DNA of 64,000 bases from Agapetus fuscipes (taxonomy: Eukaryota > Arthropoda > Insecta > Trichoptera > Glossosomatidae), in contig OX637339.1 of NCBI GenBank assembly GCA_951799405.1, positions 6,882,001 through 6,946,000 of the forward strand, read 5' to 3'. The notes under the pieces are model-generated. The model was not told the origin of the DNA, did no database searches, and saw only the letters and a program-made list of their open reading frames with translations. How positions within the stretch are numbered: position 1 is the stretch's first letter; each line of letters begins with the position of its first letter. Positions 53,813-64,000 of this stretch are shown piece after piece. The translations under genes and the position numbers were made by a program.

Positions 53813-55457
53813 GGGTATCGCCGTCGAAATTTGTACCTTTTGTCTTGTGCGTGTGTCCCCTAATGATTTTCAACTTTTTCATAAAAACTGGTGATCTCTA
53901 CTGAATTCTAAAATTATCAGAGTAAAGTAAATAAGAAGCGTATCGAAATACAAAAAAAAAGCAAAAAAGCATTAAGTGGCGATGTAGTTAAAAAATAAAA
54001 CAAAAACGCCTTTTTTCCATTCCCATACAAATTTTACATGTCCGCAACCCGTTTTTGACCCTTTGATGGCATGATACGATCAAAATAGTCAAACGTTTTT
54101 AAAGTTGAGTATTTTTGCATATACCTTAGTAACGTATCTTTCATTTTCTGTACTAGCCACAATAATATTTACTTATTTAAACACGAAATATTGATTGCTA
54201 AGGGTTGTCTCCATTTTTGGCTCCGAAATTTTTCTTTTAGTATGTTACCAATTCCATTGGAACTGACAAAAATCTTGCAATCTTAAGTATTTCTTCACGT
54301 ATGGTAACTCTTTGATGTTGTGTGGACAACACAAAAAAACTCATTCGATACCTTCATTTTCTTCTGAGAACGTTTACATCAGACTCGGGAATTTGTCGTG
54401 AATGTTTTGAGTGGAAGTTAGCTTGGCATTATTAAGGTATGTATTCGAATATGTTTTCAGTTGTATATTTTTTACTTAGATCCATTAATTCTTCCAATGA
54501 TTGTATGTTTTTATCATTGCTGACAGTATTATTTTTCAAATGCCACAAGTTTAAGGTAATGTCGGGCGGTTTTTTATTTACAATCTTTACCGTATGTTAC
54601 CAGTATTAAGGTGTATTCACGTAGGTTTAAAAAAATACACCTACTTACCGTTAATTTATGGTTGACTAACAAATAACATTTACGTACCTAATTGAAACAT
54701 AAAACTATCTAATCAACCTTACTACATGCTATTAATATTTTAAATGCACCGTTTGATGTTTCTTATTCAAAATAGCAAGAAGGTTTATTCCGTGATCTGT
54801 GGGCTAAACGATTAAATGAAATTTGGACCACAGAGGTACCTAATTTTTATATCGGTGCTGGATACTGTGAAAAATGTACGCAAAAAAACCATTGCCTATC
54901 TATCTAAATCTATGATAATCTATAATCTAAGTTACAAAAATATATTGCATTTAAGACTTTAAGTTCGTACTTAAACATGCTGCATGTGAACCTACAATAT
55001 AAAACCCAATCTCAAATGAACATAAACCCTGCAACTCTTGCCGACCTTACCTGACACAATGGTAACATTGGTAAAGTGAACCATTTTTTACAGTATGAGT
55101 GGTCAGCTTCATACTAACCTATAAGTCAAGGAAACTTATTGAAATACAATAAACGAACGATTTTAGGTAGTTATTAAATGTGCGTATTCATATTTTTATT
55201 AAACATTCATAGACAACATTCATATTTATAGACATTTAAAATGGTGCTCTTATATTTTTACTGAACAGTGTTTACGAACTGCTATAAAATCTTGTATTCG
55301 TCGTCGAAAAAAGAAATGAGATATCGAAATGTAAAAAAACCTAATTTTTCGAACCTGTCCGTCATTTTGAATAGACCTTAATTTAACTCACGATGTTTTC
55401 GTTTTCTTGAATCTTGCCGGTCGACAGTATATGGTACAAATTTAAACGGCGTTACCC
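53813..55457. mobile_element. TIR element with 4-bp duplication, copy 2
   Basis: Ends GGGTATCGCCGTCGAAATTT and complement (AAACGGCGTTACCC), duplication ATAA (53809-53812 and 55458-55461). Length 1645 bp. By eye it is very close to copy 1 (39996-43761) outside the hAT and the palindrome, implying recent activity. It contains a resident repeat C (about 54912-55130, minus). It shows the empty hAT site at 54803-54811. No transposase frame recognised. Confidence 0.88.
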
Positions 55458-55461
55458 ATAA

Positions 55462-55834
55462 TTGATTGTAGAGTCCGTTTAAAAGGGCGCGGCCCACAGT
55501 AGTCGCTTGTTCTGACTTCCATTATGTATTCAGCAGATTGTTATATTAATTATTTATTGTATGAATAAGATCGCATAGTTTTATCATATTATTGTCTCTC
55601 GTGCCACAGCCAATAGCGAATGCAAGCGGCAACAATCGAATTTTTTGCAAATCAAGGCACAAGCCTAGCCGAGGGGCACCTGATAAGTTACAACAATTTA
55701 TTTTTAAATTATAATATAGTTTGGTTTATAGCTGCTCGGTTGTTAGAATGCATGCCTGCTATGCCAGAGGGCTAGGCTTTCCCGTTTATGTGCTTAGTTC
55801 GATGCTACTTAAGTTATAGAATGCAATAATCTAT
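55462..55834. other. No recognised gene
   Basis: 55735-55790 is faintly tRNA-like (GCTGCTCGGTTGTTAGAATG) and may be an old SINE head. The rest is anonymous. Confidence 0.4.
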
Positions 55835-56535
55835 AATCTAAGTAGAAAATAAATATTACACTTTGGATTCATATTAAATGTATCCATACAAGTAGACACG
55901 TATAAGTTCGTGTTTATATGTGCCGCCTGTGAACTTACAACATAAAAACCCGATTCTCAAATGAACATAATTTCTGAAACTCTTGCTAACGTTCCCTGGA
56001 ACAGGGGGGGGCATTTTTTTTTTTTTTAAGAAATCCTGTGCGGGAGACTCCCTAGATTCTAAAGACTCTAGGGTTCTATGACACTTGTTGTAGTGCCGCA
56101 GAGGTGTACGAGCTTGGTCGTCGCTACAAAGCGCCAATACTCAAGCAAGACCCAGTTGCTGTAAGGCTGGATGGACCTTTGGTGACCGGTCATTGGTAAA
56201 GGTTTATGAATTTTTCAACCCAGCGAAGAGCACATTCGAAATATAAATGGTATATTTTTGTGTTCCGCCGGGATCCGAATCCACAACCTTCCATTTACGA
56301 GTCCGAAGTGTTGCCACTACGGACTACGGACCGGTCCAAGATGCCAACGACACGCGGTGTACCTGAGCGGTTACCCATCCAAGCACTGACCACGCCCAAT
56401 GTTGCTTAACTTCGGTGATCTATGGGAACCGGTGCTTTCAACATGGCTAACGTCGTTGACGTTAGGCATTGTCAAATTGCACCATTTTTACAGTATTGGT
56501 GGTCAGTCACATACCAGCCTATAAGTATAGGAACA
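55835..56535 (-). mobile_element. Repeat C copy split by 5S-headed SINE-B
   Basis: Tail and body at 55835-56018; the remainder at about 56460-56533 (GGCATTGTCAAATTGCAC to CAGCCTATAAGTATAGGAAC). GGCATT is present on both sides of the insert, a likely duplication. Confidence 0.75.
56019..56459 (-). mobile_element. 5S-tRNA heterodimeric SINE-B, copy 2, with repeat D piece
   Basis: Sense is minus: the 5S-like unit (56459-56343), then the SINE-B head and body down to about 56107. Beyond that, 56021-56106 is a repeat D fragment (GTGCGGGAGACTCCCTAGAT) in place of the SINE-B ATT tail, beginning with a T run on plus. Confidence 0.8.
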
Positions 56536-57294
56536 CTGTTGTAAGAATTATTGTCTCGTCAAGGAACTTCGGGTTACGACGTCAAGGAACTTCGACTTAC
56601 AACAAAAAATTTAATCTCAAAGATAGAAATTAAAATAAAGCACCGACAAAAAATAGTACAGAGAGATAAAAAAGACATGTAGAAATTTGAAAAAGAAAAA
56701 TAAGCTCCTTAATAATCCTATAATCCTTAAGCTCCTAAGCCCAATACCGCCATATGTCCAACTTATATTTCAAGCCTCAGTTGCTGCGATCAGAGAATTT
56801 TGAATGTTTTCAGTTCTCTTTATGAAACCTACCATTTGAGCTCGCAGAAAACCATTGCAGGAGAGTAGTTGGGTCGCAGGAAAAATCTCACCTTCACTGC
56901 AGCTTAAGATTAATTCGGTTTTGAATTCCGAGTGTATATGTCGAGGCGCGATTTGTAGAAACTTCCCAGCTGCCCCTCCAGTACCTATCCGGCTGTGACA
57001 ACCTTCAAATTGAGACCGAACTAAAAAACAACATGAACTTGTTCGGTGACCGAAAAAATCATGATATTGTAGCAACATTGTCCGATAGACGTCTCGTATA
57101 GTCCATACTGATATGTAAACGCACAGACAGTGTTTTGGGTCTGAGACACTATCGCCAAACTGGCCGTCAAGTGTCAAAAATGACCTATGCTACTTATTAT
57201 TTGTATGGCGATTGGAAATTTAAGTTCACCGGGTAAAATTGTTTTGTTATTTGTTAGAAACCCAGCTGGGTGAATTAATAAGTACCACTTCCTT
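56536..57294. other. No recognised gene
   Basis: A 135-codon minus-strand frame (57177-56770) is the longest here. It has no recognisable motif and is not annotated as a gene. Confidence 0.4.
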
Positions 57295-57552
57295 GACTGA
57301 TAGGTTGGTATGCGGCTGACCACCCATACTGTAATAAAGGGTTCACTTTGCCAATGTCACCCCTGCTTCAGGGAAGGTCGCGAAGAGTTGCAGGGCTTAT
57401 GTTCATTTGAGATTGTGTTTTTTATATTGTAGGTCCACATGCGGCATGTGTAAGCGCGAAATTATGAATCTCTGCTTATGGGAATGCATTTATTATGAAT
57501 CTCGAATGATACATATCTTTGCAGCTTAGATTTAGATTTAGATTTAGACCAC
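57295..57552 (+). mobile_element. Repeat C copy
   Basis: TTCCTTGACTGATAGGTTGG to CTTTGCAGCTTAGATTTAGA with a TTTAGA-type tail. Confidence 0.85.
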
Positions 57553-57634
57553 CCTTTTTTCTTTCAACTATTTTACATAATACGGTTGATGAGTTGCACT
57601 GCCTTCGTTGTCCTGAGACATAGACTGAGACAAT

Positions 57635-57842
57635 TTTATGATGATTTATTTGGTAACCGCTGTTTTTGTGTGATTCACACATCAAGAGCCCTCTCTGATC
57701 GTCGCCATTTCTCAAACAAGACCGATTTGTTGTAAGGCTGAATGGACCTATGCCAGTGAGGAGCGTATTTGAAGAATGAAATATTTTCCGTGTTCCGCCG
57801 GGATTCGAACTCACAACCTTCCAATCAGGAGTCCGAAGTGTG
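57635..57842 (-). mobile_element. SINE-B copy with internal deletion
   Basis: GATGATTTATTTGGTAACCG, CCGCCGGGATTCGAACTCAC and AATCAGGAGTCCGAAGTG on plus. The middle is shortened. Confidence 0.8.
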
Positions 57843-58617
57843 TTTTATTACCATGTTTATCATGTGTGTTTGATGGTTTGTACAGCCCTAAATGGTATCT
57901 GTCAGGTATGTTTTCCGCCTTCATAAAAATCATAGATAAAACGGACCGTGTTGCAAACCAGAAGTTATATTGCCAGACAAGAGACAGAGCGTTGGACTCC
58001 AAGAATTCTCAAATGAAGACTGCGGGATAAAAGAAGAGGAGTAAGTTGACCTCAAAAAAATGATATTATCTTTCCTGTCGTTTGTAGAAGATCAATGGAG
58101 GAAGTTCACAATAGAGACAATTATATAAGCTATTGGAAGAGGTTTAATCCAGGCGTGGAGAGATGACTGAGGAAAGAAAAAAAGATGCATGTGAGGATGA
58201 CGAATAACCCAAAAATGATTATATGTGTCATTGGTGCGTATACACGTAAAAATAGCGTAGCTTCTTGAGTCAATGACCGGTAAAACAATAATTGAGACAT
58301 GTGTCTGTTGCTGGCATTATGTTAAGGTATCACCGACACAGCTACAAGGAAATGGTTCTGAACAATCGAAGTACCTACTAAATAATAACAAACATTTTTT
58401 AACCTTTCCTATACTGAGAGGAATGTCAACAAAACAAATAAATATAGGCTTTTAAAAAAAATCAAATAGGTGAGATTGCGAAAGAATAGAACCTGCAGAG
58501 AATAAGACAAGAGCCATGAATTTTGGAGATATAAAACATATTTTTTTTATTTGATATACAATTTATTATACATTTCATTTCTAATTCTAATATGTACAAG
58601 GAAGATTTATAAAGGTA
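57843..58617. other. No recognised gene
   Basis: Anonymous, with short unrecognised frames. Confidence 0.45.
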
Positions 58618-58878
58618 TTCCTTGACTGATAGGTTGGTATGCGGCTGACCACCCATACTGTAAAAAATGGTTCACTTTGCCAATGTCACCCCTGCTTCAG
58701 GGAAGGTCGGCAAGAATTGCAGGGCTTATGTTCATTTGAGATTGGGTTTTTTATATTGTAGGTCCACATGCGGCATGTGTAAGCGCGAAGTTATGCATTT
58801 CTGCTTGTGGGAATGCATTTAATATGAATCTCAAATGATACATATCTTTGCAGCTTAGATTTAGATTTTAGATTCATG
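58618..58878 (+). mobile_element. Repeat C copy
   Basis: TTCCTTGACTGATAGGTTGG to CTTTGCAGCTTAGATTTAGA. Very similar to 57295-57552. Confidence 0.9.
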
Positions 58879-58934
58879 GTTTTTACACTGTACCTCACCA
58901 AAAAGAGACTTAGCTCTTGTGTGTGGGGAGGGAA

Positions 58935-59200
58935 ATGTTTTTTTTAAGGAAGCCTGTGCGGGAGACTTCATAGATTCAAGAGACTCTAGGGGTCTATGAC
59001 ACTTGATATAGTGCTGCAGAAGTGTTGGTGATGTGGCAGTTGTCCTTATCCGGTTGCAGGGTCGTTAGCTGCGCAGTGTTGTGGTGTGTGTTGCGTTGCG
59101 TTGCTTTGTTTTGAGGCAAGAACAGAAAAAAAGTGGAGACGCATCTGCGAAGGCACCGGCCGCCTCTAGTGGAACGGCGGCAGGCTACATTAACAGTAAC
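58935..59200 (+). pseudogene. Repeat D joined to a LINE-H 3' end
   Basis: 58935-59118 is repeat D. From 59128, GTGGAGACGCATCTGCGAAG encodes KWRRICEGTG, matching KWRRICGGTG at the end of the 62425-62800 frame, followed by the same UTR start (TAGTGGAACGGCGG). Confidence 0.65.
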
Positions 59201-59544
59201 AGTTCAGAGCGCGGGTGTTGGCGAATGAATTATCAGCAATACGATAAATAATGTAAAGGATTTATGACCGCCATGCCTTACTACCTGCGGACCATTTTAT
59301 GGCATTGAAAATATCAGGTTTACATGCTGCTGTAGAACACAGAGACCAGCCGCTTTCTGGTGGTCTACATTTTAAATGTTTAATAACAATAAAATGTCAA
59401 ACCGAAAACATTAATCCAATTTGAGCAAATTCCGCACACTTGCCGGTGCCGAGCCCGGATGCCAAAGGAAGAGGACTGTTGGATAAAAGCTCTGGTGTGA
59501 GAATCTCATAGAAACGGAACCTTGGAATTAAACGGGCAGACTTG
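59201..59544. other. No recognised feature
   Basis: Anonymous short stretch. Confidence 0.5.
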
Positions 59545-59981
59545 TGATAATAATAATAATAATAATATTAGGATGATTTATTTGGTGAGCGCTGTTTTTG
59601 TGTGTATCACACCTCAAGAGCCCTCTGCGAGCTTGGTCGTCGCTGTAGAAAGCGCCAATTCTCAAGCAAGACCCAGTTGTTGTAAGGTTGGATGGACCTT
59701 TCAGTGACCGGTCTTTGGTAAAGATTTATGAATTTTTCAACTCAGCGAAGAGCGCATTCGAAATATAAATGGTATATTTCGTGTGCTCCGCCGGGATCCG
59801 AATCCACAATCTTCCATTTACGAGTCCGAAGTGTTGCCACTACGGACTACGGACCGGTCCAAGATGCCAACGACACGCGGTGTACCTGAGCGGTCACCCA
59901 TCCAAGTACTGTCCGCGCCCAATGTTGCTTAACTTCGGTGATCTATGGGAACCGGTGCTTTCAACATGGCTAACGTCGTTG
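59545..59981 (-). mobile_element. 5S-tRNA heterodimeric SINE-B, copy 3 (most complete)
   Basis: Sense is minus. 59981-59865 is a 117-bp 5S rRNA-like unit (AAGTTAAGCAACATTGGGCG; GGATGGGTGACCGCTCAGG). Then CATCTTGGACCGG leads into the SINE-B tRNA-like head, body and an (ATT)n tail (AATAATAATAATAATAATAT on plus at 59550). The box A, intermediate element and box C regions of the 5S internal promoter are all recognisable. Confidence 0.88.
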
Positions 59982-60084
59982 ATCTACTTACCAAGAGGAA
60001 AATACCCCTTTTACAACAGCTGATCGATCTAAAAACATGACGACAGGTTGAATATACATTTGGAGAAACGGAACTATCTGTAGG

Positions 60085-60335
60085 TATATATAATCTAAGT
60101 TGCAAACATACATAAAAATTTAATATTCATATTAAATGAATGCCCACAAGCAGGCACGTGTAACTTCGCGCTTACAAATGCTGCATGTGTACGTAACCAG
60201 AATGAACATAATCCTGCAACTTTTGCTACCTTTCCTGAAACAGGGGTGACATTGGCAAAGTGAACAGTGACATTGACAAAGATATTTTACAGCATGGGTG
60301 GTCAGACTCATATCAACCTTTAAGTCAAGGGATAA
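60085..60335 (-). mobile_element. Repeat C copy with small duplication
   Basis: AATCTAAGTTGCAAACATAC to CAACCTTTAAGTCAAGGGAT on plus. GTGACATTGGCAAAG is duplicated internally. Confidence 0.8.
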
Positions 60336-60377
60336 GCCAGGGATAAAAATGGAACCTTGGAATAAAACGGATCTACC

Positions 60378-60590
60378 AAAATAAAATACAGGCAAAGTTC
60401 ACTCAGCCTTCACAAGAAATGAGAACCAGCGCTCTCGGGAGCTGGAAAGCCCCACTTTAACTAAAGTGGTTGGTGAAAGACCAGCCGCCTAACCTGTAAA
60501 AATAAATAGGTCCCGAATCGCCACATGCGACCCCTTCGGCGATAACGCGGGAAGAAGTTACACTACATGTGCAGCTTAGTTGCGCTATCA
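60378..60590 (+). mobile_element. SINE-A copy, 5'-truncated
   Basis: AATACAGGCAAAGTTCACTC to GTGCAGCTTAGTTGCGC. No head. Confidence 0.85.
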
Positions 60591-60689
60591 TCATTGGCGC
60601 TACAATACGGACATGACAAATCAAGGAGTTGCCTCCACCTTTTCTTCTCCATCACACTTCGTCGCCGATTTCCTACAGCTCGCAAGACC

Positions 60690-60838
60690 CCGAATAAACC
60701 AAAATGGACCAAACCTCACATGAATAAAAACTTTACAACTCCTGCCACCTTTTCCCGAATCCGGGGTGGCGTTGCTAAAAGTGAACCAAGTTTTTAAAGC
60801 ATGGAGGTCAGCCTCATATTCACCTATAAGTCAGGGAA
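60690..60838 (-). mobile_element. Repeat C fragment
   Basis: ACCAAACCTCACATGAATAA to CACCTATAAGTCAGGGAACT on plus. Diverged. Confidence 0.7.
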
Positions 60839-61740
60839 CTGAAACGGTAAATTATTTCAGAAAAACTTGGTATCATTCTTCCCGCTACTCGTGATCTAGC
60901 AACAATCCCACAAGAAGTGCCACCCGAGGTATGCTATTAGCTTCAGTAACATCGAACCATTTACTTTTAGAGTCATGGGCATGCCTCTGAGCTAGAGGTT
61001 CTTGCTTTGTAGTGCCGTTGCTTTTACTTCACGGGAAGGCCTTCCGCCACCTGAGAAAATAAATATGTAGCTTTGTACGAGCGTCCATGTGCTGTGGGTC
61101 CTTCTGACACATACATACAGGACAAGTATGAGGAGGGTTTGAGCATTCTGAAAAACTTGGTGGGGATCGAAACCAAGCCCTCTGTCATGGAACAAGCATT
61201 CTACCAACTGAGCTGCACACTAGCAACTAAGATTATGGTAGTCAGCTTATGTAGTGGACAGAGTAAAGGGGCTGAGTTCGACTTCAAGGTCTTGGGTTCA
61301 AGTCATATTTATCTTGTATTATCAGTTGTATTCTGGACTACCGGTATTGGCTGCCTTTCACTGATATTATCTCGTGGCAAATAATTTTAGATGGAATCGA
61401 GATAACAAAAAGTGATACTCATGAACTAGATCAGAGGTTTCCAAAGTGCTCCACTTGGACCCTCAATCCAACATGCTGGGGTCTCACCATCTTTTTCTTC
61501 GATGGCCCTACAGTTCAAATATCCCCTTGGCCTCCGTCAGCCTGCGCGCCCAACTCCTCCTGTCTACCGCTGCGGCTTTCCAGTCTGTCAGCTGTAGAAG
61601 TTGGTTTGCACCCTTCCTCACCTCATCCTCCCATCGCAGCCTTTGGGAAAAGAGTTGGCAGACCTAGGCTGAGATGGGGTCTCATCATAATGGAATGGAA
61701 AATTGAGGGTCGAAGAGGCAGTAGCGAATAAGTGAAAGTA
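60839..61740. other. No recognised gene; one tRNA-like SINE head
   Basis: 61145-61218 resembles a worn minus-strand SINE head (GGGGATCGAAACCAAGCCCT, CTACCAACTGAGCTGCAC). The 61440-61670 frame (CRSWFAPFLTSSSHRSLWEK) is unrecognised and not claimed as a gene. Confidence 0.4.
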
Positions 61741-61835
61741 TTAGGATGATTTATTTGGTGAGCGTTTTTTGGGTACGGAAGGCTCCTGTAGAAAGAGGCA
61801 ATTCCCAATTGTTGCTGTAATTGCTGTAAAATATT
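61741..61835 (-). mobile_element. SINE-B 3' fragment
   Basis: TTAGGATGATTTATTTGGTG, then AGAAAGAGGCAATTCCCAAT. Confidence 0.65.
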
Positions 61836-62074
61836 TTTTGTGGTGTTTTTAAGTTATGTATTTTTAAAAATCTATATAATTTAGATAAAAAAAAAAATAA
61901 ACACTCCTGATATTTTCCATTACTTGACAGTATATATACCATAGAGTAATCACTGTCACCCTTTTACTAAGACCGTAACAAAAACGACCGGTTTAGGGTA
62001 TAAAGTTCCCTTAGTTACACTCACAAAGGTGAGAAATTGTGTTTTAGGGATCAATGAAAATAATATAATAATAT
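61836..62074. other. No recognised feature
   Basis: CACCCTTTTACTAAGACCGT near 61960 faintly resembles the foldback core at 50180-50220. Confidence 0.4.
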
Positions 62075-62325
62075 AATCTATAATCTAAGTTGCAATGATA
62101 TATTAAGATTTAAAACTCATATTAAATGCATGCCCACAAACAGACACGTGTAACTTCGCGCTTACAAATGCTGAATGTGTACTAACAAATTAAAACCAAA
62201 CCTCAAATGAACATAAACCCTGCAACTTTGGCCGACCCTTCCTGAAACAGAAGTGACATTGGCAAAGTAAAACATTTTTTACAGTATGGGTGGTCAGCCT
62301 CATACCAACCCATAAGCCAAGGAAT
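62075..62325 (-). mobile_element. Repeat C copy
   Basis: AATCTAAGTTGCAATGATAT to CCAACCCATAAGCCAAGGAA on plus. Confidence 0.85.
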
Positions 62326-62424
62326 GGAAAACAAAAAAAAATCAAGGCGGTCCACGAGGCCCAAAAGTTTGGGAGCATTTGTGCTGGATACAAATATACA
62401 AAATTAACAAATACCACCTATGTA

Positions 62425-62800
62425 CTGTATCCTACCACCGTTCCACTAGGGGTGGCCGGTACCTCCACAGATGCGCCTCCACTTTTTTCTGTCCTTACAT
62501 ACCACTTTCATTTCCTCAATATTCATCACCTTTTTCATACATACTCTTCTCTTATTCTCACTCTGCAGGTTCCATTCTTTCGCAATCTCACCTATTTGGT
62601 CTAACCATTCTTTCCTCGGACTTCCCCTTCCGCGCTTTCCTCTGACATTTCCTTTGTACACTTTCTTCGTTAGTCGTTCATCATCCATTCTTTCGAGATG
62701 TCCAAACCATCTCATCGTACTTTTTCGTACTTTCATTCTCATATTCTCTTTTATACCATATATATAACCATATATACCATATACCATACCATATATACCA
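62425..62800 (-). pseudogene. LINE-H reverse-transcriptase C-terminus, best-preserved copy
   Basis: The minus strand has an open frame of about 113 codons (62787-62446): KVRKSTMRWFGHLERMDDER, GKRGRGSPRKEWLDQ, IGEIAKEWNLQ and VVCKDRKKWRRICGGTGHP, then a stop and a conserved UTR start. It is the reference for the scraps at 1-120, 39300-39390, 45185-45440, 52065-52130 and 59128-59200. All are 5'-truncated; no catalytic domain is in the window. Confidence 0.85.
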
Positions 62801-62924
62801 TACCATATATACCATATATGTATACAAAGATGAAAAATGGCACCAAATATATTTTGGTTTCATTTAATAAACTTGAGTTCTAAGCATGCAAACCCTTCCA
62901 AAAAATACCTTTATTTCATTAAAT

Positions 62925-63000
62925 TCGGTTAAGAGCTCAGTTGGTAAAAAGCTTGCGTTAAAAATAACAGGGCTAGGGTTCGATCCTAACAAAGGGTTCA
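62925..63000 (+). repeat. tRNA-like SINE head
   Basis: GGTTAAGAGCTCAGTTGGTA, then AGGGTTCGATCCTAACAAAG. Both pol III boxes are recognisable but no SINE-A body follows. Confidence 0.5.
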
Positions 63001-63002
63001 TG

Positions 63003-63251
63003 TCGGGGTTATAGCCGCGTGGGCCAAGAGGGCTGATCTTTCTAGCGTGTTTCGAATGGAACAACGTTGGTTCGATCCCCGCTTGGGTCACTTGACTTTA
63101 ACTTTGACCCTGGTTCAACAGATGTAATTGGGTAATTATTATTTAATAATTCATTAATAATTAACAATAATGAATTATTAAATGATGATATTAATACCTG
63201 TTTCTGGCCAGGTAGAATAGGTTGGTGAATTGCATTCCTCTTCACAAATCT

Positions 63252-63284
<33 letters not shown>
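63003..63284 (+). mobile_element. SINE-E copy with internal palindrome and poly(A) tail
   Basis: GTCGGGGTTATAGCCGCGTG, box-B-like GGTTCGATCCCCGC, ACTTTGACCCTGGTTCAACA, then a palindromic insert (63137-63185), then GGCCAGGTAGAATAGGTTGG and an A run of about 30 (63254-63283). Confidence 0.85.
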
Positions 63285-63287
<3 letters not shown>

Positions 63288-63334
63288 TGTCAGAAATAAT
63301 TTATTTCTTCCTGTAGCTGCGTGGTAAGGCATAT

Positions 63335-63525
63335 GAATTTTTTAACCCAGTGAAGAGCAATTATTTTAAAAATTAAATGATATTTTTTATGTGCTTCACC
63401 CAGGATCGAACCTACAACCTTCGGTTTACGAGTGGCCAATTATGTACCAATAGGTATGTAACCGTGAACTTACGTCCTACACTGTAATTCCATTTACGTC
63501 TTTGCAACTCAGATTATATATATGT
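63335..63525 (-). mobile_element. SINE-B fragment and repeat C fragment
   Basis: 63335-63435 is a SINE-B head and proximal body (CCCAGTGAAGAGCAATTATT, ATCGAACCTACAACCTTCGG). 63450-63525 on plus is a repeat C end (TAACCGTGAACTTACGTCC, CTTTGCAACTCAGATTATAT). Confidence 0.6.
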
Positions 63526-64000
63526 TCACAATCTATATTCATTTTTTTTTATTGTTTTTTAATCAAACAACACTTTTTAAATTTTAAAACACTGTTTTAT
63601 TTCCACAAATATCTAATATATTTAAAAATTATTAACTTTTAAATATTTTAAAAAGTACTAACGTTTTCGACCAATATAGTCATCTTCAGGTAGTAAAATT
63701 TTTACAGAGTTTTTAAAATAGTCAGCTTGGTAAGTTAAATAGGTAAAATGAATTAATTAATAAATATAAGAATATAAAAAAGTCCAAAAATAAAATAAGT
63801 TGTACAATAAGATAAAATTCATTAATAAAATAAGAGTTATTTTTTAAAAAACAATAAATCTTACAAATCATATAAAAAATAAAATAAAATAAAAATAAAT
63901 TATTAGGTGCTTAAATATTAATGTTAATCACAATTGATATAACTTAGTACCTAACTACCTAAATAAATTAATGTACAATTATATTCCCTGAAACAGTGCA
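63526..64000. other. Very AT-rich end with hammerhead-like motif
   Basis: Minus strand 63689-63663 reads CTGAAGA, a short GAC/GTC stem, then GAAAAC, similar to motifs at 24220 and 25703. The last bases (TTCCCTGAAACAG) match the interior of repeat C. Otherwise AT-rich and unrecognised. Confidence 0.4.

Noticed and set aside
56770..57177. 135-codon minus-strand frame
   Set aside because: No recognisable motif, no supporting start or splice context, and no neighbour suggesting a gene. Kept only as a note.
59865..59981. Functional 5S rRNA gene
   Set aside because: It deviates from a normal 5S sequence, is not in a tandem array, and in all three places is joined to SINE-B at the same junction.
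1..64000. CRISPR array, operons, prophage or other prokaryotic features
   Set aside because: The spacing, SINEs, LINEs and target duplications are eukaryotic. The regular repeats present have no unique spacers.

Overview
This is AT-rich metazoan nuclear DNA, most likely from an arthropod and perhaps an insect. That reading rests on the density and type of mobile elements: tRNA- and 5S-derived SINEs, CR1/Jockey/RTE-like LINE remains, hAT elements with 8-bp target duplications, foldbacks and MITEs, plus the absence of compact coding structure. The species cannot be named from sequence alone. No host protein gene can be asserted. The only long intact reading frame (15520-18585) is the endonuclease/reverse transcriptase ORF of a CR1/L2-like LINE. 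One weak terminal-exon candidate lies at 11956-12134.

Four SINE-like families, named here for convenience, make up most of the window. SINE-A (about 340 bp, about 20 copies) has a tRNA-like head and often ends in a T run. SINE-B (about 300 bp, about 15 copies) has a tRNA-like head and an ATT tail; three copies carry a complete 5S rRNA-like unit in front of the head. Repeat C (about 250 bp, close to 30 copies) has a fixed 5' end and a variable (GATTA)-type tail. SINE-E (about 200 bp, 4 copies) has a tRNA-like head and a poly(A) tail.

Layout. 1-8.5 kb: LINE scraps, a triple nest (LINE in foldback in SINE-A, 1050-3168), three hairpin units with covarying stems (4134-4529) and anonymous AT-rich DNA. 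8548-10754: a non-autonomous hAT-like element with a perfect 8-bp duplication. 11-15 kb: repeat C copies and a 56-bp minisatellite (13627-14715). 15.2-18.7 kb: the near-complete LINE. 20852-24742 and 31756-35628: two 3.9-kb copies of one hAT-like element in opposite orientation, each with its own perfect 8-bp duplication and each carrying the same resident SINEs; differences between them give natural empty sites. 36-39.8 kb: a dense SINE field. 39996-43761 and 53813-55457: two copies of a TIR element with 4-bp duplications; the first was hit by a second hAT carrying a broken ZBED-type transposase. 44-53.5 kb: LINE relics, a MITE splitting a LINE, two minisatellites and a solo LTR. 55.8-64 kb: more SINEs (two of the 5S-headed copies), LINE relics and AT-rich DNA.

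The elements interact by nesting, mobilisation in trans and cargo carriage. Target-site duplications and paired filled/empty sites let their relative ages be read directly from this window.
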